A DNA stretch of 64,000 bases from Roseovarius sp. EL26 (GTDB taxonomy: Bacteria; Pseudomonadota; Alphaproteobacteria; Rhodobacterales; Rhodobacteraceae). The notes beneath the pieces are model-generated. The model did not search any database. It worked only from the letters and a program-made list of their open reading frames with translations, and was not told where the DNA came from. Location: positions 1,909,606-1,973,605 of the forward strand of contig NZ_OUMZ01000007.1 of the NCBI RefSeq assembly GCF_900327775.1, given 5' to 3'. Shown here piece by piece: positions 34,099 to 44,713 of the stretch; position 1 is the first letter of the stretch, and every line of letters starts with the position of its first letter. The position numbers and the translations under genes are program-made.

Positions 34099-35001
34099 TT
34101 AGCCGCCCATTTCCACTATCACCGCACCTGCGGCAATCAAAGTCATCAATGCAATACGGCGCGGCCCCACGGTTTCACGCAGCACCAACCAACCGATGAT
34201 GGCCGCAAAAACGGTCGAGGTTTCGCGCAGCACAGCAGCTTCGCCAACCTTATCCAGCCGTGTCGCCAACATGATGGATCCGAATGACATATAGGCAACC
34301 AACCCGCCAATGAAACCCCTGAACATCAAAGGCGCAGGCGCCGGTGCGTCTGGCATGTGTTTCCAGCGGTAGTAGGCATAAAACGGGATCACCAACCCAT
34401 CAAACATGAAAAACCACGCCAGAAAGGTGAATGGATCTGCCGTGGCGCGAATTCCGTAAGCGTCAAATGTGGTGTAAAGCGCCACAAACACACCAGTCAG
34501 AACCGCCAAACCAAGTGCTGCTATCAATGTCTCGCGCTGCGCCACGATGGTGCGCATATTGTATACGGCAAGACCGTAAATCCCACACAACAACACCCCG
34601 ACACCAAGCCACTGAACAACCGTGAAAGATTCGCCAAACAGCAGATAAGCCCCGATCACCGTAAACAACGGCCCGGTGCCCCGCACGACCGGATAAACCA
34701 CGGTATAGGCTCCACGGGTATACGCCATTGCCTGCAGGATCTTGTAAACCAGATGCAGCGCCCATGCCCCGAAAAAGATCGGCCACATATGCGGCTCAGG
34801 CCAGGGCACGATAAAAAACGCAAACGGCGCCGACATGATGCAGTAACTGAAATCAATCGCGCCGCGGGTCAGCCAAGGATCATGCCGCCCCTTTTGCAGC
34901 GCGCCAAAGACGGCATGCAAAAACGCTGCCCAAATAGCCAACCCCAGCGCCCAGTGATGACCGGCTTCCGTCCCTTCAAGCGAGATAAGCCAGTCACTCA
35001 T
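34099..35001 (-). CDS. EamA/DMT-superfamily transporter
   Basis: A 300-residue protein with ten predicted membrane helices in two EamA-like halves (about residues 15-140 and 160-300). The repeats PVVRGTGPLFTVIGAYLLFGE and VLRETSTVFAAIIGWLVLRETV mark helix ends 4-5 and 9-10 of the DMT fold. The substrate is unknown. Between ftsY and yciB on one strand with short gaps (24 and 26 bp), suggesting one operon. Confidence 0.85.
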   Translation of the reverse strand: MSDWLISLEGTEAGHHWALGLAIWAAFLHAVFGALQKGRHDPWLTRGAIDFSYCIMSAPFAFFIVPWPEPHMWPIFFGAWALHLVYKILQAMAYTRGAYTVVYPVVRGTGPLFTVIGAYLLFGESFTVVQWLGVGVLLCGIYGLAVYNMRTIVAQRETLIAALGLAVLTGVFVALYTTFDAYGIRATADPFTFLAWFFMFDGLVIPFYAYYRWKHMPDAPAPAPLMFRGFIGGLVAYMSFGSIMLATRLDKVGEAAVLRETSTVFAAIIGWLVLRETVGPRRIALMTLIAAGAVIVEMGG

Positions 35002-35025
35002 TGGGAACTGCCAATGCTATGGCGT

Positions 35026-36267
<1,242 letters not shown>

Positions 36268-36309
36268 TGCGGTCTCCGATCATCCCTTCTTTCCCCTAAA
36301 GGCAGATGA

Positions 36310-36990
36310 TCAGATTGAAAAGAGCGGCCGCGCAAAGCCTGCGCCAATCAAGATCCCCGCCTGTCCCAGAACATAGAAAATCCAAAGCGCGATTTCACTT
36401 GGGATCAACCAGCGAGATGCTGTGGTCAATCGGAACAAATTGATCGCCAAAATCAGGTCGGACAAGATAAAGGCAAAAGCCCCAAGCACTGCCACCTCGC
36501 GCCCGCTCAGCCCTAGTGCCGCGCAACCCATCACAGTGATCAGCAGAACATAGACCCGCACGGGCCAAGCCATGTCATCGGTGTAAGGGATCAACCATCG
36601 CTCTGTTGACAGGGCCAACACCACAAGCAGCACAACCGGGAACCATGCGAGCTCAACCAGTGACGCCATCGGAAGGAAATGCGCGATGTACAGCACATGC
36701 GCCACGGCAAAGGCAATCAACCCGATGAGAAAGCTCTTTTCTCCCTCACGCGACAGGAAGGCATCGCCAATCGCAGAGAGCAGCAATCCCAACACCACCA
36801 GAGGTGCTGCAAAATTAACGTATCCCGCAACAGCAAAAGCAAGCGGTGTCAGCACCTTAATGATGGTTTTGCGCTTTGATGGCCCACGATAGCAGAAGCA
36901 CACAGCAAAAATCAGCGCCATCAGAAAACCAAAAGACAGCCCACTTAACATGATGGACTGTCTCAAGACGATTTCTTCAAAAACGGTCAT
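36310..36990 (-). CDS. YhhN/TMEM86-type lysoplasmalogenase family protein
   Basis: A 226-residue membrane protein with about eight hydrophobic segments. LLLSAIGDAFLS and GAFAFILSDLILAINLF are the two acidic motifs conserved in the YhhN family, whose members cut the vinyl-ether bond of lysoplasmalogens. The substrate in this organism is unproved. The ATG at 36990 is used; one at 36951 is a shorter choice. It precedes ftsY by 42 bp on the same strand. Confidence 0.8.
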   Translation of the reverse strand: MTVFEEIVLRQSIMLSGLSFGFLMALIFAVCFCYRGPSKRKTIIKVLTPLAFAVAGYVNFAAPLVVLGLLLSAIGDAFLSREGEKSFLIGLIAFAVAHVLYIAHFLPMASLVELAWFPVVLLVVLALSTERWLIPYTDDMAWPVRVYVLLITVMGCAALGLSGREVAVLGAFAFILSDLILAINLFRLTTASRWLIPSEIALWIFYVLGQAGILIGAGFARPLFSI

Positions 36991-37102
36991 CCGTGCTCTT
37001 GCTCTAAGTTCTCAGAGAACAGTTAACCTTGTCTTTAGCAGCCTGTCCCGGCTGCCGTCGCGTCAGACCCAAGATCGGCACGGGTCTGCTTATATTTGGT
37101 CC

Positions 37103-38788
37103 TTACACTTCGTCCGGAAAGTGCTTCATTGTCAGACGGATCGGGTTTGGCGCCGCTTGCCCCAGACCACAGATCGACGCGTCGCCCATGGCGGTGCATA
37201 GCTCTTCCAGCAGTGGTTGATCCCAGGTATCTGCCTGCATCAACTTGACCGCTTTTTCACAACCAACCCGGCACGGCGTACACTGGCCACAGCTTTCGTC
37301 TTCAAAGAAGCGCAGCATGTTCAATGCGGCATCCTTGGCACTGTCCTGTTCGCTCAACACGACCACAGCAGCGGATCCAATAAAGGTGCCATGCGGCTGC
37401 AACGTGTCAAAATCCAGCGGGATATCATCCATCGACGCCGGCAGCAGGCCCGAAGATGGCCCACCGGGCTGATACGCCTTGAAGGTTTGACCATCTAGCA
37501 TGCCACCGCAGGCTTCGATGATGTCAGTGATAGTCGACCCGGCTGGCAAAAGATGCACACCCGGGTTCTTCACACGACCCGAAACCGAGTAAGAGCGCAG
37601 ACCCTTGCGGCCGTTTTTCTCAACACTGCTGAGGATCTCTTTGCCTTCGCGTAGAACACGCGCCACCCAATACAGGGTTTCAACGTTGTTCACCAAGGTC
37701 GGACGATTGAAGATCCCCACCTGCGCCACAAATGGCGGACGGTGACGCGGCAGACCGCGCTTACCTTCAATCGATTCGATCATCGCGCTTTCTTCGCCGC
37801 AAATATAAGCCCCGGCACCGCGGCGCAGGTCGATATAACCCGGCTCAACAATGCCCGCTTCTTCAAGCGCGGCAATCTCGGTTGCCAGAATTTTCAACAC
37901 GGCAGGATATTCATCGCGCATGTAGATAAAGCACTTTTCTGCCTCAACCGCCCAAGCCGCGATTAGCATCCCCTCAAGGAAAGGGTGCGGTGTACGCTCA
38001 AGATAGTAGCGGTCTTTGAACGTGCCCGGTTCGCCTTCGTCACCGTTTACAGCCAGATAGCGTGGGCCTGCCTCAGCCCGAACAAAACCCCACTTGCGAC
38101 CTGATGGGAAACCTGCGCCACCAAGGCCACGCAGGCCAGAATCAAGCAGCTCTTGCTGAACAGTCTCAAAATCACCGCCAGCACGCAGCTCAGCCAGTTT
38201 GGCGTAACCGCCATCGGCCTTGTAGGCTGCAAAGCCTTCGTACTCAGGCACATGCGCGTGCGTGTCATCATTCGCAATCGCCGCCTGCACCTTTTCAGGG
38301 GTCGCATGATCAATATGGTTGTGGCCAATTTCCAACACAGGTGCTGTATCACAGCGGCCCATGCAAGGCGCTCGCAATACACGAACCTGCGTGGCATCAA
38401 GACCGTCTTCAAGCGCCCTTTGCAGCTGCTCAGCACCGGCCATTTCGCAGCTCAGCGAATCGCAAACTCGGATGGTCAGGGCTGGCGGCGGTGTGTCGTC
38501 CTCTTTGACCACATCAAAGTGGGCATAGAAGGTTGCAACTTCGTAAATCTCGGCCTGCCCAACACGCATTTCTTCAGCCAGTGCGCGCAGGTGAGCGGCA
38601 GACAGATGGCCAAAACGATCTTGGATCAGGTGCAGAAATTCGATCAAAAGATCACGATCACGCGGGGCATCGCCCAGCAGTTCGCGGACCTCGTCCCAGG
38701 CGGTGTCATCCACTTGACGGCCTTTAGGCGTTCTGCGCCCTTTGCCTTTACCCGATTTCCACACGCCCTTGCGATCGTCCAGTGCCAT
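37103..38788 (-). CDS. FdsG-FdsB-like fusion (NAD-dependent formate dehydrogenase beta/diaphorase, NuoE-NuoF type)
   Basis: A 561-residue fusion. Residues about 30-170 are a thioredoxin-like 2Fe-2S domain of the NuoE/FdsG kind (RVCDSLSCEMAG and APCMGRCDTAP give four cysteines). Then comes NuoF/FdsB: FMN and NAD site GLGGAGFPSGRKWGF, NGDEGEPGTFKDR, RRGAGAYICGEESAMIESIEGKRG, and the 4Fe-4S cysteines in ESCGQCTPCRVGC. In the formate dehydrogenase complex it passes electrons to NAD. No catalytic FdsA gene follows; the gene downstream is a lysoplasmalogenase, so the partner must be elsewhere. ATG at 38788 has AGAGGGCATCTC. Confidence 0.88.
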   Translation of the reverse strand: MALDDRKGVWKSGKGKGRRTPKGRQVDDTAWDEVRELLGDAPRDRDLLIEFLHLIQDRFGHLSAAHLRALAEEMRVGQAEIYEVATFYAHFDVVKEDDTPPPALTIRVCDSLSCEMAGAEQLQRALEDGLDATQVRVLRAPCMGRCDTAPVLEIGHNHIDHATPEKVQAAIANDDTHAHVPEYEGFAAYKADGGYAKLAELRAGGDFETVQQELLDSGLRGLGGAGFPSGRKWGFVRAEAGPRYLAVNGDEGEPGTFKDRYYLERTPHPFLEGMLIAAWAVEAEKCFIYMRDEYPAVLKILATEIAALEEAGIVEPGYIDLRRGAGAYICGEESAMIESIEGKRGLPRHRPPFVAQVGIFNRPTLVNNVETLYWVARVLREGKEILSSVEKNGRKGLRSYSVSGRVKNPGVHLLPAGSTITDIIEACGGMLDGQTFKAYQPGGPSSGLLPASMDDIPLDFDTLQPHGTFIGSAAVVVLSEQDSAKDAALNMLRFFEDESCGQCTPCRVGCEKAVKLMQADTWDQPLLEELCTAMGDASICGLGQAAPNPIRLTMKHFPDEV

Positions 38789-38974
38789 GAGATGCCCTCT
38801 GTCTTTGTCTGACCTGCACAGATACAAGGGAGATGCCGTCAAGGCGAGACCAAAAACGACATGAAGCCCCTAATAAACGCTGGAATATCCCCCGATCCGG
38901 CACCAATGTCGTTGATAGGAAACCCTGCACTGGTCGCGGTAACGGTTATCGGTAACATTTCTCAGGCGATTGCG

Positions 38975-39373
38975 ATGAAATTGAACACCTTTCTATTTTG
39001 CTTTTTGGCCTTGTCCGAAACGGCTCAGGCGGAATCTTTCATGACCGCACAGGAGTTCGAAACCTATACTGAGGGCAAAACCTTCTACTACGGCTCAGGT
39101 GGAAATGCGTACGGCGCCGAGGAGTATCTGAAAAACCGCCGGGTACGCTGGTCGTTTCTTGATGGTGAATGCCAAGAGGGAACCTGGTACCCCGATGGTG
39201 ATCTGATTTGCTTTCTCTATGACGAATCCCCCAACCCACAATGCTGGAGCTTTGTGCAATCCGGCAACGGCATGATCGCACAGTTCGAAAATGACCCCGC
39301 CAGCACAACGCTTTATGAGGTCGACCAAAGCGCCGACCCGTTGCTGTGTCTTGGGCCCAAGATTGGGGTTTAA
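38975..39373 (+). CDS. secreted protein with CFLYE-P-CW motif, copy 1
   Basis: A 132-residue protein with signal peptide (LNTFLFCFLALSETAQA). The mature part has four cysteines in CQEGTW, LICFLYDESPNPQCW and LLCLG. It is a diverged paralogue of 43817-44239: both have an F.....GKT.....G..YG..EYL/G.EQYL opening, a G.C..G turn, then CFLYE/D..P...CW and a late C. I know no function; disulfide-stabilised and periplasmic is the best guess. The ATG at 38975 fits the signal peptide better than earlier ones from 38861. Confidence 0.65.
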   Translation: MKLNTFLFCFLALSETAQAESFMTAQEFETYTEGKTFYYGSGGNAYGAEEYLKNRRVRWSFLDGECQEGTWYPDGDLICFLYDESPNPQCWSFVQSGNGMIAQFENDPASTTLYEVDQSADPLLCLGPKIGV

Positions 39374-39378
39374 AACCG

Positions 39379-40905
39379 TTAAAACAGGCTGCCCTGATCA
39401 TCCGAAGTCGGCGGGGTCTTACGGGGTTTTGATGCAGGTTTGGGGGCGGGTTTTTCAATGGGTTTGACAGTCGCAGTGTCCCCCACCTGAACCGGCAATA
39501 CGCCATCAGAAAATTGCACCTCCAGCGCCGTTTCGCTTTGCGCTTTTGCAAGCGTTGTCAGAACCTTATCGCCGCTGCGCACGACAGCATAACCTCGGTT
39601 AAGCGTGGCCTGATAGCCAACCGTCTGACGCAGGCGCTCCATGCCCTCAAGCCGGTCACGCCATGCGCCCACCTGTCGGATAGCTGCGGTAGTGAACCGC
39701 GTGCTGATCTGGGTCAGATCTTTTTGGCGGCGGGTATTTTCGCGCAAAAGCGCCTCGGGGTTCAACCGCGCCGATATTTGCGCAAGGCGGCGTTTGTCAT
39801 TGTCCAATCCCCGGCGCAACAAACCCGGACGCAACGCCCCGGCACGTTCCAGCAGATGCACCCGTTTGCGCTGCACCAGCCCCGTCAACATCGCAGGCAG
39901 GCGTTCAGCCTGCAGATCCAACCGCTGGCGTGGTCCTTCCAACAGGCTCTCTGCCCGTGGCAAGGCACGGGAAAGGTCGCGCAGGCGCTGCTGACGGCGT
40001 GACAATCCAGACGTCAGCGCATGGGTCAGCCGCGCATCCTGCTCCCCCAGCCACGCCAACAGATCCATGCGCACCGGCACAGCCAGTTCCGCCGCTGCTG
40101 TGGGTGTTGGCGCGCGTTGATCGGATACATAATCAATCAGCGTCGTATCGGTTTCGTGTCCAACCGCAGAAATCACCGGAATATCAGACTCGGCCACGGC
40201 CCGGGCAACTGTTTCCTCATTGAAGCCCCAAAGGTCCTCAATGGACCCTCCACCACGCGCCACAATGATCAGATCAGGCCGCGGAAGTGCTCCGCCGGGG
40301 GTAAATTCGTTGAACCCACGCACCGCCGCCGACACCTCTGGCGCACACCGATCACCCTGTACCGCCACTGGCCAAATCAGCACCTTGCGCGGGAACCGAT
40401 CCCTCAGCCGGTGCAAAATATCACGAATAACCGCCCCTGAAGGCGAGGTCACAACCCCAATCACGCCCGGCAGATAGGGCAATGGCTTTTTGCGCGACGC
40501 CTCGAACAGACCTTCGCTGGCCAGCTGCTTTTTGCGCTTTTCCAACAGCGCCATCAAAGCACCCTGCCCCGCAACCGCAACCTCATCCACATTCATGTTG
40601 TATTTCGACTGCGCACCAAACGCCGTCAGGCGGCCGGTGACAACCACCTCAAGCCCCTCTTCAGGCACAACAGACAGGCCAGACACCTGCCCTTTCCATG
40701 TGGTGCAAGCCAATACGCTCTTGTCGTCTTTGACATCATAATAAAGGTGCCCGGATCGGGCTTTGAACACGCGCCCAACCTCACCCTTCACCCGGATACG
40801 GCCAAACGTCCCTTCAAGCGTGCGTTTCACCTCACCTGAAATCTCGGACACAGTGAACTCAGGCATATTCTGACCCGGATGTGGGTCATCGATCAGGTCG
40901 GACAT
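39379..40905 (-). CDS. xseA: exodeoxyribonuclease VII large subunit
   Basis: A 508-residue enzyme subunit. The N-terminal OB-fold (FTVSEISGEVKRTLEG, GRIRVKGEV) binds single strands; the catalytic region holds GVVTSPSGAVIRDILHRL, RGGGSIEDLWGFNEE and SAVGHETDTTLIDYVSD. A long helical part with coiled-coil pattern follows (about 290-430). It removes single-stranded DNA with the small XseB subunit, which is not in the window. Length a little above the usual 450 because of a Pro/Lys-rich tail. Confidence 0.96.
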   Translation of the reverse strand: MSDLIDDPHPGQNMPEFTVSEISGEVKRTLEGTFGRIRVKGEVGRVFKARSGHLYYDVKDDKSVLACTTWKGQVSGLSVVPEEGLEVVVTGRLTAFGAQSKYNMNVDEVAVAGQGALMALLEKRKKQLASEGLFEASRKKPLPYLPGVIGVVTSPSGAVIRDILHRLRDRFPRKVLIWPVAVQGDRCAPEVSAAVRGFNEFTPGGALPRPDLIIVARGGGSIEDLWGFNEETVARAVAESDIPVISAVGHETDTTLIDYVSDQRAPTPTAAAELAVPVRMDLLAWLGEQDARLTHALTSGLSRRQQRLRDLSRALPRAESLLEGPRQRLDLQAERLPAMLTGLVQRKRVHLLERAGALRPGLLRRGLDNDKRRLAQISARLNPEALLRENTRRQKDLTQISTRFTTAAIRQVGAWRDRLEGMERLRQTVGYQATLNRGYAVVRSGDKVLTTLAKAQSETALEVQFSDGVLPVQVGDTATVKPIEKPAPKPASKPRKTPPTSDDQGSLF

Positions 40906-40929
40906 CTAAACTTTCCCTTTGAGCATGGG

Positions 40930-41529
40930 TCAATCGCCTCCACAGCCGCTACAACCACCGTGGTCGCCGCGCCAAAAACGCCAATCACCGAAATGCGCAA
41001 CCAAATATGCGCCAACAAATACACCAATAAGATACAATCCGTTTTTGTACGTGACCAATCCAAAAATTGAAGACCCTGCTACGAACAAACCACTAAGACA
41101 CGCCAACAAATGTATTAACTGCGGCCAGATTTTATATGGTGGAGCATGCCCAAACTCTCTTTCGTAAAGCCCATGAGTAAGTGCTTCATCTTCTCTCTGG
41201 CTGTCCGCCTTTCCGGGAACGTGATGCAGCTCTTTGTTCAACACTTCGGGGCAAAATCGCCCCCAGTAATCTTTCGTATGAGTTAAATGAATGTGCCACA
41301 CCTCATCTACGATCTTGGATGGTACTAACCGACGCGATGAAATCGTACAAAGATAGGCAAATTTACGATACTCCTCGATGGCCTGCGTTGCACGCGTTAT
41401 ACTCATACCCGTATCTGACATAAGCCAGTAAGCAAAACTGATTCCATCGGCTTTGTCCGGAAAAGTATATTCTTGAATGCGCGCCCATAAATCCGGGTTA
41501 CTCAATCTATTATAGTTTGTTCGCACCAT
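40930..41529 (-). CDS. glycine-rich domain-containing protein-like membrane protein
   Basis: A 199-residue protein. The region SRRLVPSKIVDEVWHIHLTHTKDYWGRFC resembles the GRDP family motif (PS..VDE.WH.H...T..Y), with a His pair of unknown role. A membrane segment of two hydrophobic pieces follows (LIHLLACLSGLFVAGSSIFGLV and LIGVFVGAYLVA) and the end is CSGCGGD. AT-richer than neighbours. The ATG at 41529 is taken over a longer frame without ribosome site. Its 5' end is close to the purD start, so the two diverge. Confidence 0.6.
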   Translation of the reverse strand: MVRTNYNRLSNPDLWARIQEYTFPDKADGISFAYWLMSDTGMSITRATQAIEEYRKFAYLCTISSRRLVPSKIVDEVWHIHLTHTKDYWGRFCPEVLNKELHHVPGKADSQREDEALTHGLYEREFGHAPPYKIWPQLIHLLACLSGLFVAGSSIFGLVTYKNGLYLIGVFVGAYLVAHFGDWRFWRGDHGGCSGCGGD

Positions 41530-41606
41530 GGTTAATTGAACACCGCTTGCCTGCACCTGCAACACAGCTTAAACCGCCTCAAGATTGGCAAGGCAAGGTG
41601 ATCTTC

Positions 41607-42869
41607 ATGAATATTCTCATCCTCGGCAGTGGCGGGCGTGAACATGCGCTGGCATGGGCGGTCATGCAGAACCCCAAATGTGACAAGCTGATCGTGGCCC
41701 CGGGTAATGCCGGCATGGCCCAAATCGCCGAATGTGCCGCGCTGGATATCAATGATGGGGCGGCAGTGGCCACCTTCTGCAGCGAAAACGCCATTGATTT
41801 CGTCATCGTCGGCCCCGAGGCCCCGTTGGCCGCTGGCGTGGCCGACCGCTTGCGAGAGGCGGGCATTTTAACCTTTGGCCCCTCAAAAGCCGCCGCACAG
41901 CTGGAAGCCTCAAAAAACTTCACCAAGGAAATTTGTGACGCGGCCAATGCGCCCACAGCTGGCTACGCCCATTTCACCGACGCTGAAGCGGCCAAGACTT
42001 ACATCCGCGCACAAGGCGCACCGATTGTGGTCAAGGCCGACGGTCTGGCCGCAGGCAAAGGTGTGATCGTGGCTGAAACCGAAGAGCAAGCGCTCGATGC
42101 CATCGACGACATGTTCGGCGGCACTTTTGGTGGTGCGGGCGCCGAGGTGGTGATTGAGGAATTCATGGAAGGCGAGGAAGCGTCTTTGTTCGTTCTGGTT
42201 GACGGCGAAGACGTGCTGGCCATTGGCACTGCACAAGATCACAAACGCGTCGGCGAAGGCGACACTGGCCCCAATACGGGCGGCATGGGTGCCTATTCCC
42301 CCGCCCCAGTTCTGTCCGCCGAGATCGAAGCCAAAGCCATGGCCGAGATTGTCAAACCCACCATGCAAGCTATGGCCGCGCGTGGCATGCCTTATCAAGG
42401 TGTGCTTTATGCTGGCCTGATGATCAAAGACGGCCAGCCGCGCCTTGTCGAATACAACGTGCGTTTTGGCGATCCCGAATGTCAGGTGCTGATGATGCGC
42501 CTAGGCGCGCAGGTGCTGGACCTATTGCAGGCCGCCGCCGAGGGGCGCCTGAATGACGCTCAAGTCAACTGGGCCGATGATCACGCCGTAACCGTGGTTC
42601 TGGCCGCAAATGGTTATCCGGGATCATATGAAAAAGGTTCTGTGATCAACGGGCTCGCCACATGCCCCGAGGACAGCAAAAACATGGTCTTTCACGCAGG
42701 TACCGCCCAGCGCGATAGCCAGATCATCGCCACTGGTGGCCGGGTTCTGAATGTCACCGCACGCGGCACAAACCTGCAAGAGGCACGCGACCGGGCCTAT
42801 GCCATGGTCAATCAGATTGACTGGCCACAAGGGTTTCACCGTCGTGATATCGGCTGGCGGGCTTTATAA
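41607..42869 (+). CDS. purD: phosphoribosylamine-glycine ligase
   Basis: A 420-residue ATP-grasp enzyme, second step of purine synthesis. The N-terminus MNILILGSGGREHALAWA is characteristic; VVKADGLAAGKGVIVA is the ATP-grasp loop; NTGGMGAYSP and VEYNVRFGDPECQ are the metal and substrate parts. The start at 41607 has AAGGTGATCTTC; the open frame starting at 41517 carries a run of residues outside the family. Complete and typical in length. Confidence 0.97.
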   Translation: MNILILGSGGREHALAWAVMQNPKCDKLIVAPGNAGMAQIAECAALDINDGAAVATFCSENAIDFVIVGPEAPLAAGVADRLREAGILTFGPSKAAAQLEASKNFTKEICDAANAPTAGYAHFTDAEAAKTYIRAQGAPIVVKADGLAAGKGVIVAETEEQALDAIDDMFGGTFGGAGAEVVIEEFMEGEEASLFVLVDGEDVLAIGTAQDHKRVGEGDTGPNTGGMGAYSPAPVLSAEIEAKAMAEIVKPTMQAMAARGMPYQGVLYAGLMIKDGQPRLVEYNVRFGDPECQVLMMRLGAQVLDLLQAAAEGRLNDAQVNWADDHAVTVVLAANGYPGSYEKGSVINGLATCPEDSKNMVFHAGTAQRDSQIIATGGRVLNVTARGTNLQEARDRAYAMVNQIDWPQGFHRRDIGWRAL

Positions 42870-42887
42870 TCATACCGGAGTAACGCT

Positions 42888-43769
42888 ATGATCGTGCGCG
42901 ACCAACCTGGCTTCTGGCAGCTGCTCTTTGCCATGCGTGGCTCGGTTCTGCCAAAGATCTTACCGCGCGTATTGGGCGTAAGTGTTCTGGCTGCCATTCT
43001 TGTGGCCATCGACAAATACGGCGTTACCCTGCCCCACACCAATGCCGCACCCTTTGCTGTATTTGGCGTCGCTCTGTCGCTGTTTTTGGGCTTTCGCAAC
43101 AACGCCGCTTATGACCGCTGGTGGGAGGGGCGCAAGCTCTGGGGGCAGCTGGTGGCCGATCTGCGTAATTTGGGACGCGAAACCTCGTTATTCCTGCCGG
43201 ACCTCGCGGCCCGTGAACGTGTGATCCGGTTGGCCTTGGGTTTTATTCACTTACACCGGATCAATCTAAGACGTCTGCCTGACACAAAAGCAGCCATAGA
43301 GTGGTGCGATACAGACTTTTCAGACAACGCCCACCCTCCCTGCGCCGCACTCAATCAGATAACAGTCGAGATCGCCAAAGCCGAGGTTGATGGCTTTGCC
43401 CGCAAGGCCCTGAGTGAACGGTTGGGATCCATTGCTTTGGCGCAGGCGGGATGTGAACGCATTGCCACCACACCACTTCCCTATGTCTATTCGCTGCTGA
43501 TCTTTCGCACCACGTACCTCTATTGCTTGTTGCTCCCCTTTGGCCTGATCGAAGGCGCAGGATGGCTAACACCACTGTTTGTCGGCGTGGTCGCCTATAT
43601 GTTCTTTGGTCTGGCTGAGGTCACCGAGGAGCTATCAAACCCGTTTGGGGAAACGGTGAATGGTCTGCCGCTCGATGCAATGTGCCGAACGATAGAGATC
43701 AGTTTGACGCCGCACTTGGGAATAGAACCACCTGCTCCTTTGGCACCCCAAAACTACTATCTGAGCTAG
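42888..43769 (+). CDS. bestrophin family membrane protein
   Basis: A 293-residue protein of the bacterial bestrophin (UPF0187) family: LFLGFRNNAAYDRWWEGRKLWGQLVADLRNLGRE is the signature part, with two or more membrane segments before and after. The later FGLAEVTEELSNPFGE carries the acidic cluster near the C-terminal. Members form pentameric ion channels. It lies 18 bp after purD on the same strand. Confidence 0.93.
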   Translation: MIVRDQPGFWQLLFAMRGSVLPKILPRVLGVSVLAAILVAIDKYGVTLPHTNAAPFAVFGVALSLFLGFRNNAAYDRWWEGRKLWGQLVADLRNLGRETSLFLPDLAARERVIRLALGFIHLHRINLRRLPDTKAAIEWCDTDFSDNAHPPCAALNQITVEIAKAEVDGFARKALSERLGSIALAQAGCERIATTPLPYVYSLLIFRTTYLYCLLLPFGLIEGAGWLTPLFVGVVAYMFFGLAEVTEELSNPFGETVNGLPLDAMCRTIEISLTPHLGIEPPAPLAPQNYYLS

Positions 43770-43816
43770 ATCTCCAGTCTTCAAGAAGGGTCTGGTCGTC
43801 CGAGCCACCAACCTGA

Positions 43817-44239
43817 TCACGAAATCGGAGCGCTCTCACACACAACAGGTTCGTCACTGTAACCTGATGCGATTTGAATCTGCCATGTTTTTTGTGACAG
43901 CACTGTCAACTGCCCGCTCAAGATATGGGGCAGCCAGCAATTGTCGGCCTCTGGGAAGTCTTCATAAAGAAAACAAAGATACGGCCCGCGTATTTCGATT
44001 GATCCGTAGGTACAACGGCCAGTTTCATCCGCCCAAACGGATGTATCCCGGTGTAAATACTGCTCCACTCCAGTTGGTTGCCCAGATACGCGGTCAGTGA
44101 AGGTTACAGTTTTCCCCACCACCTGATCAAGAAAAGCATCGGGTAAAATCCGGTCTTGCGCTAAAGCAACCGGAGTGACGCAAAAGAAAAAGAGGGCCGA
44201 AGTGAGCCCCCTTAGATACGCAGTTTTATTCAAGCTCAT
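43817..44239 (-). CDS. secreted protein with CFLYE-P-CW motif, copy 2
   Basis: A 140-residue protein with a signal peptide (LTSALFFFCVTPVALAQ). The mature part resembles 38975-39373: VVGKTVTFTDRVSGQPTGVEQYL, RCTYGSI, YLCFLYEDFPEADNCW and a C-terminal C. A longer reading from 44278 overlaps the ferredoxin stop as TGATG and would be coupled, but carries a basic tail before the signal peptide; both starts are possible. Function unknown. Confidence 0.65.
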   Translation of the reverse strand: MSLNKTAYLRGLTSALFFFCVTPVALAQDRILPDAFLDQVVGKTVTFTDRVSGQPTGVEQYLHRDTSVWADETGRCTYGSIEIRGPYLCFLYEDFPEADNCWLPHILSGQLTVLSQKTWQIQIASGYSDEPVVCESAPIS

Positions 44240-44277
44240 CAGAATGCAACGGACACGATGTACCCGCCCAAAGCTCA

Positions 44278-44628
<351 letters not shown>

Positions 44629-44713
44629 TCAGACGTTCCTACAAAAGCGCTGGCCCCAAAGCCAGCCCCTTTTGCGACATTGTGTGAGACGGGTTGCGAC
44701 AAATATCGCATCC

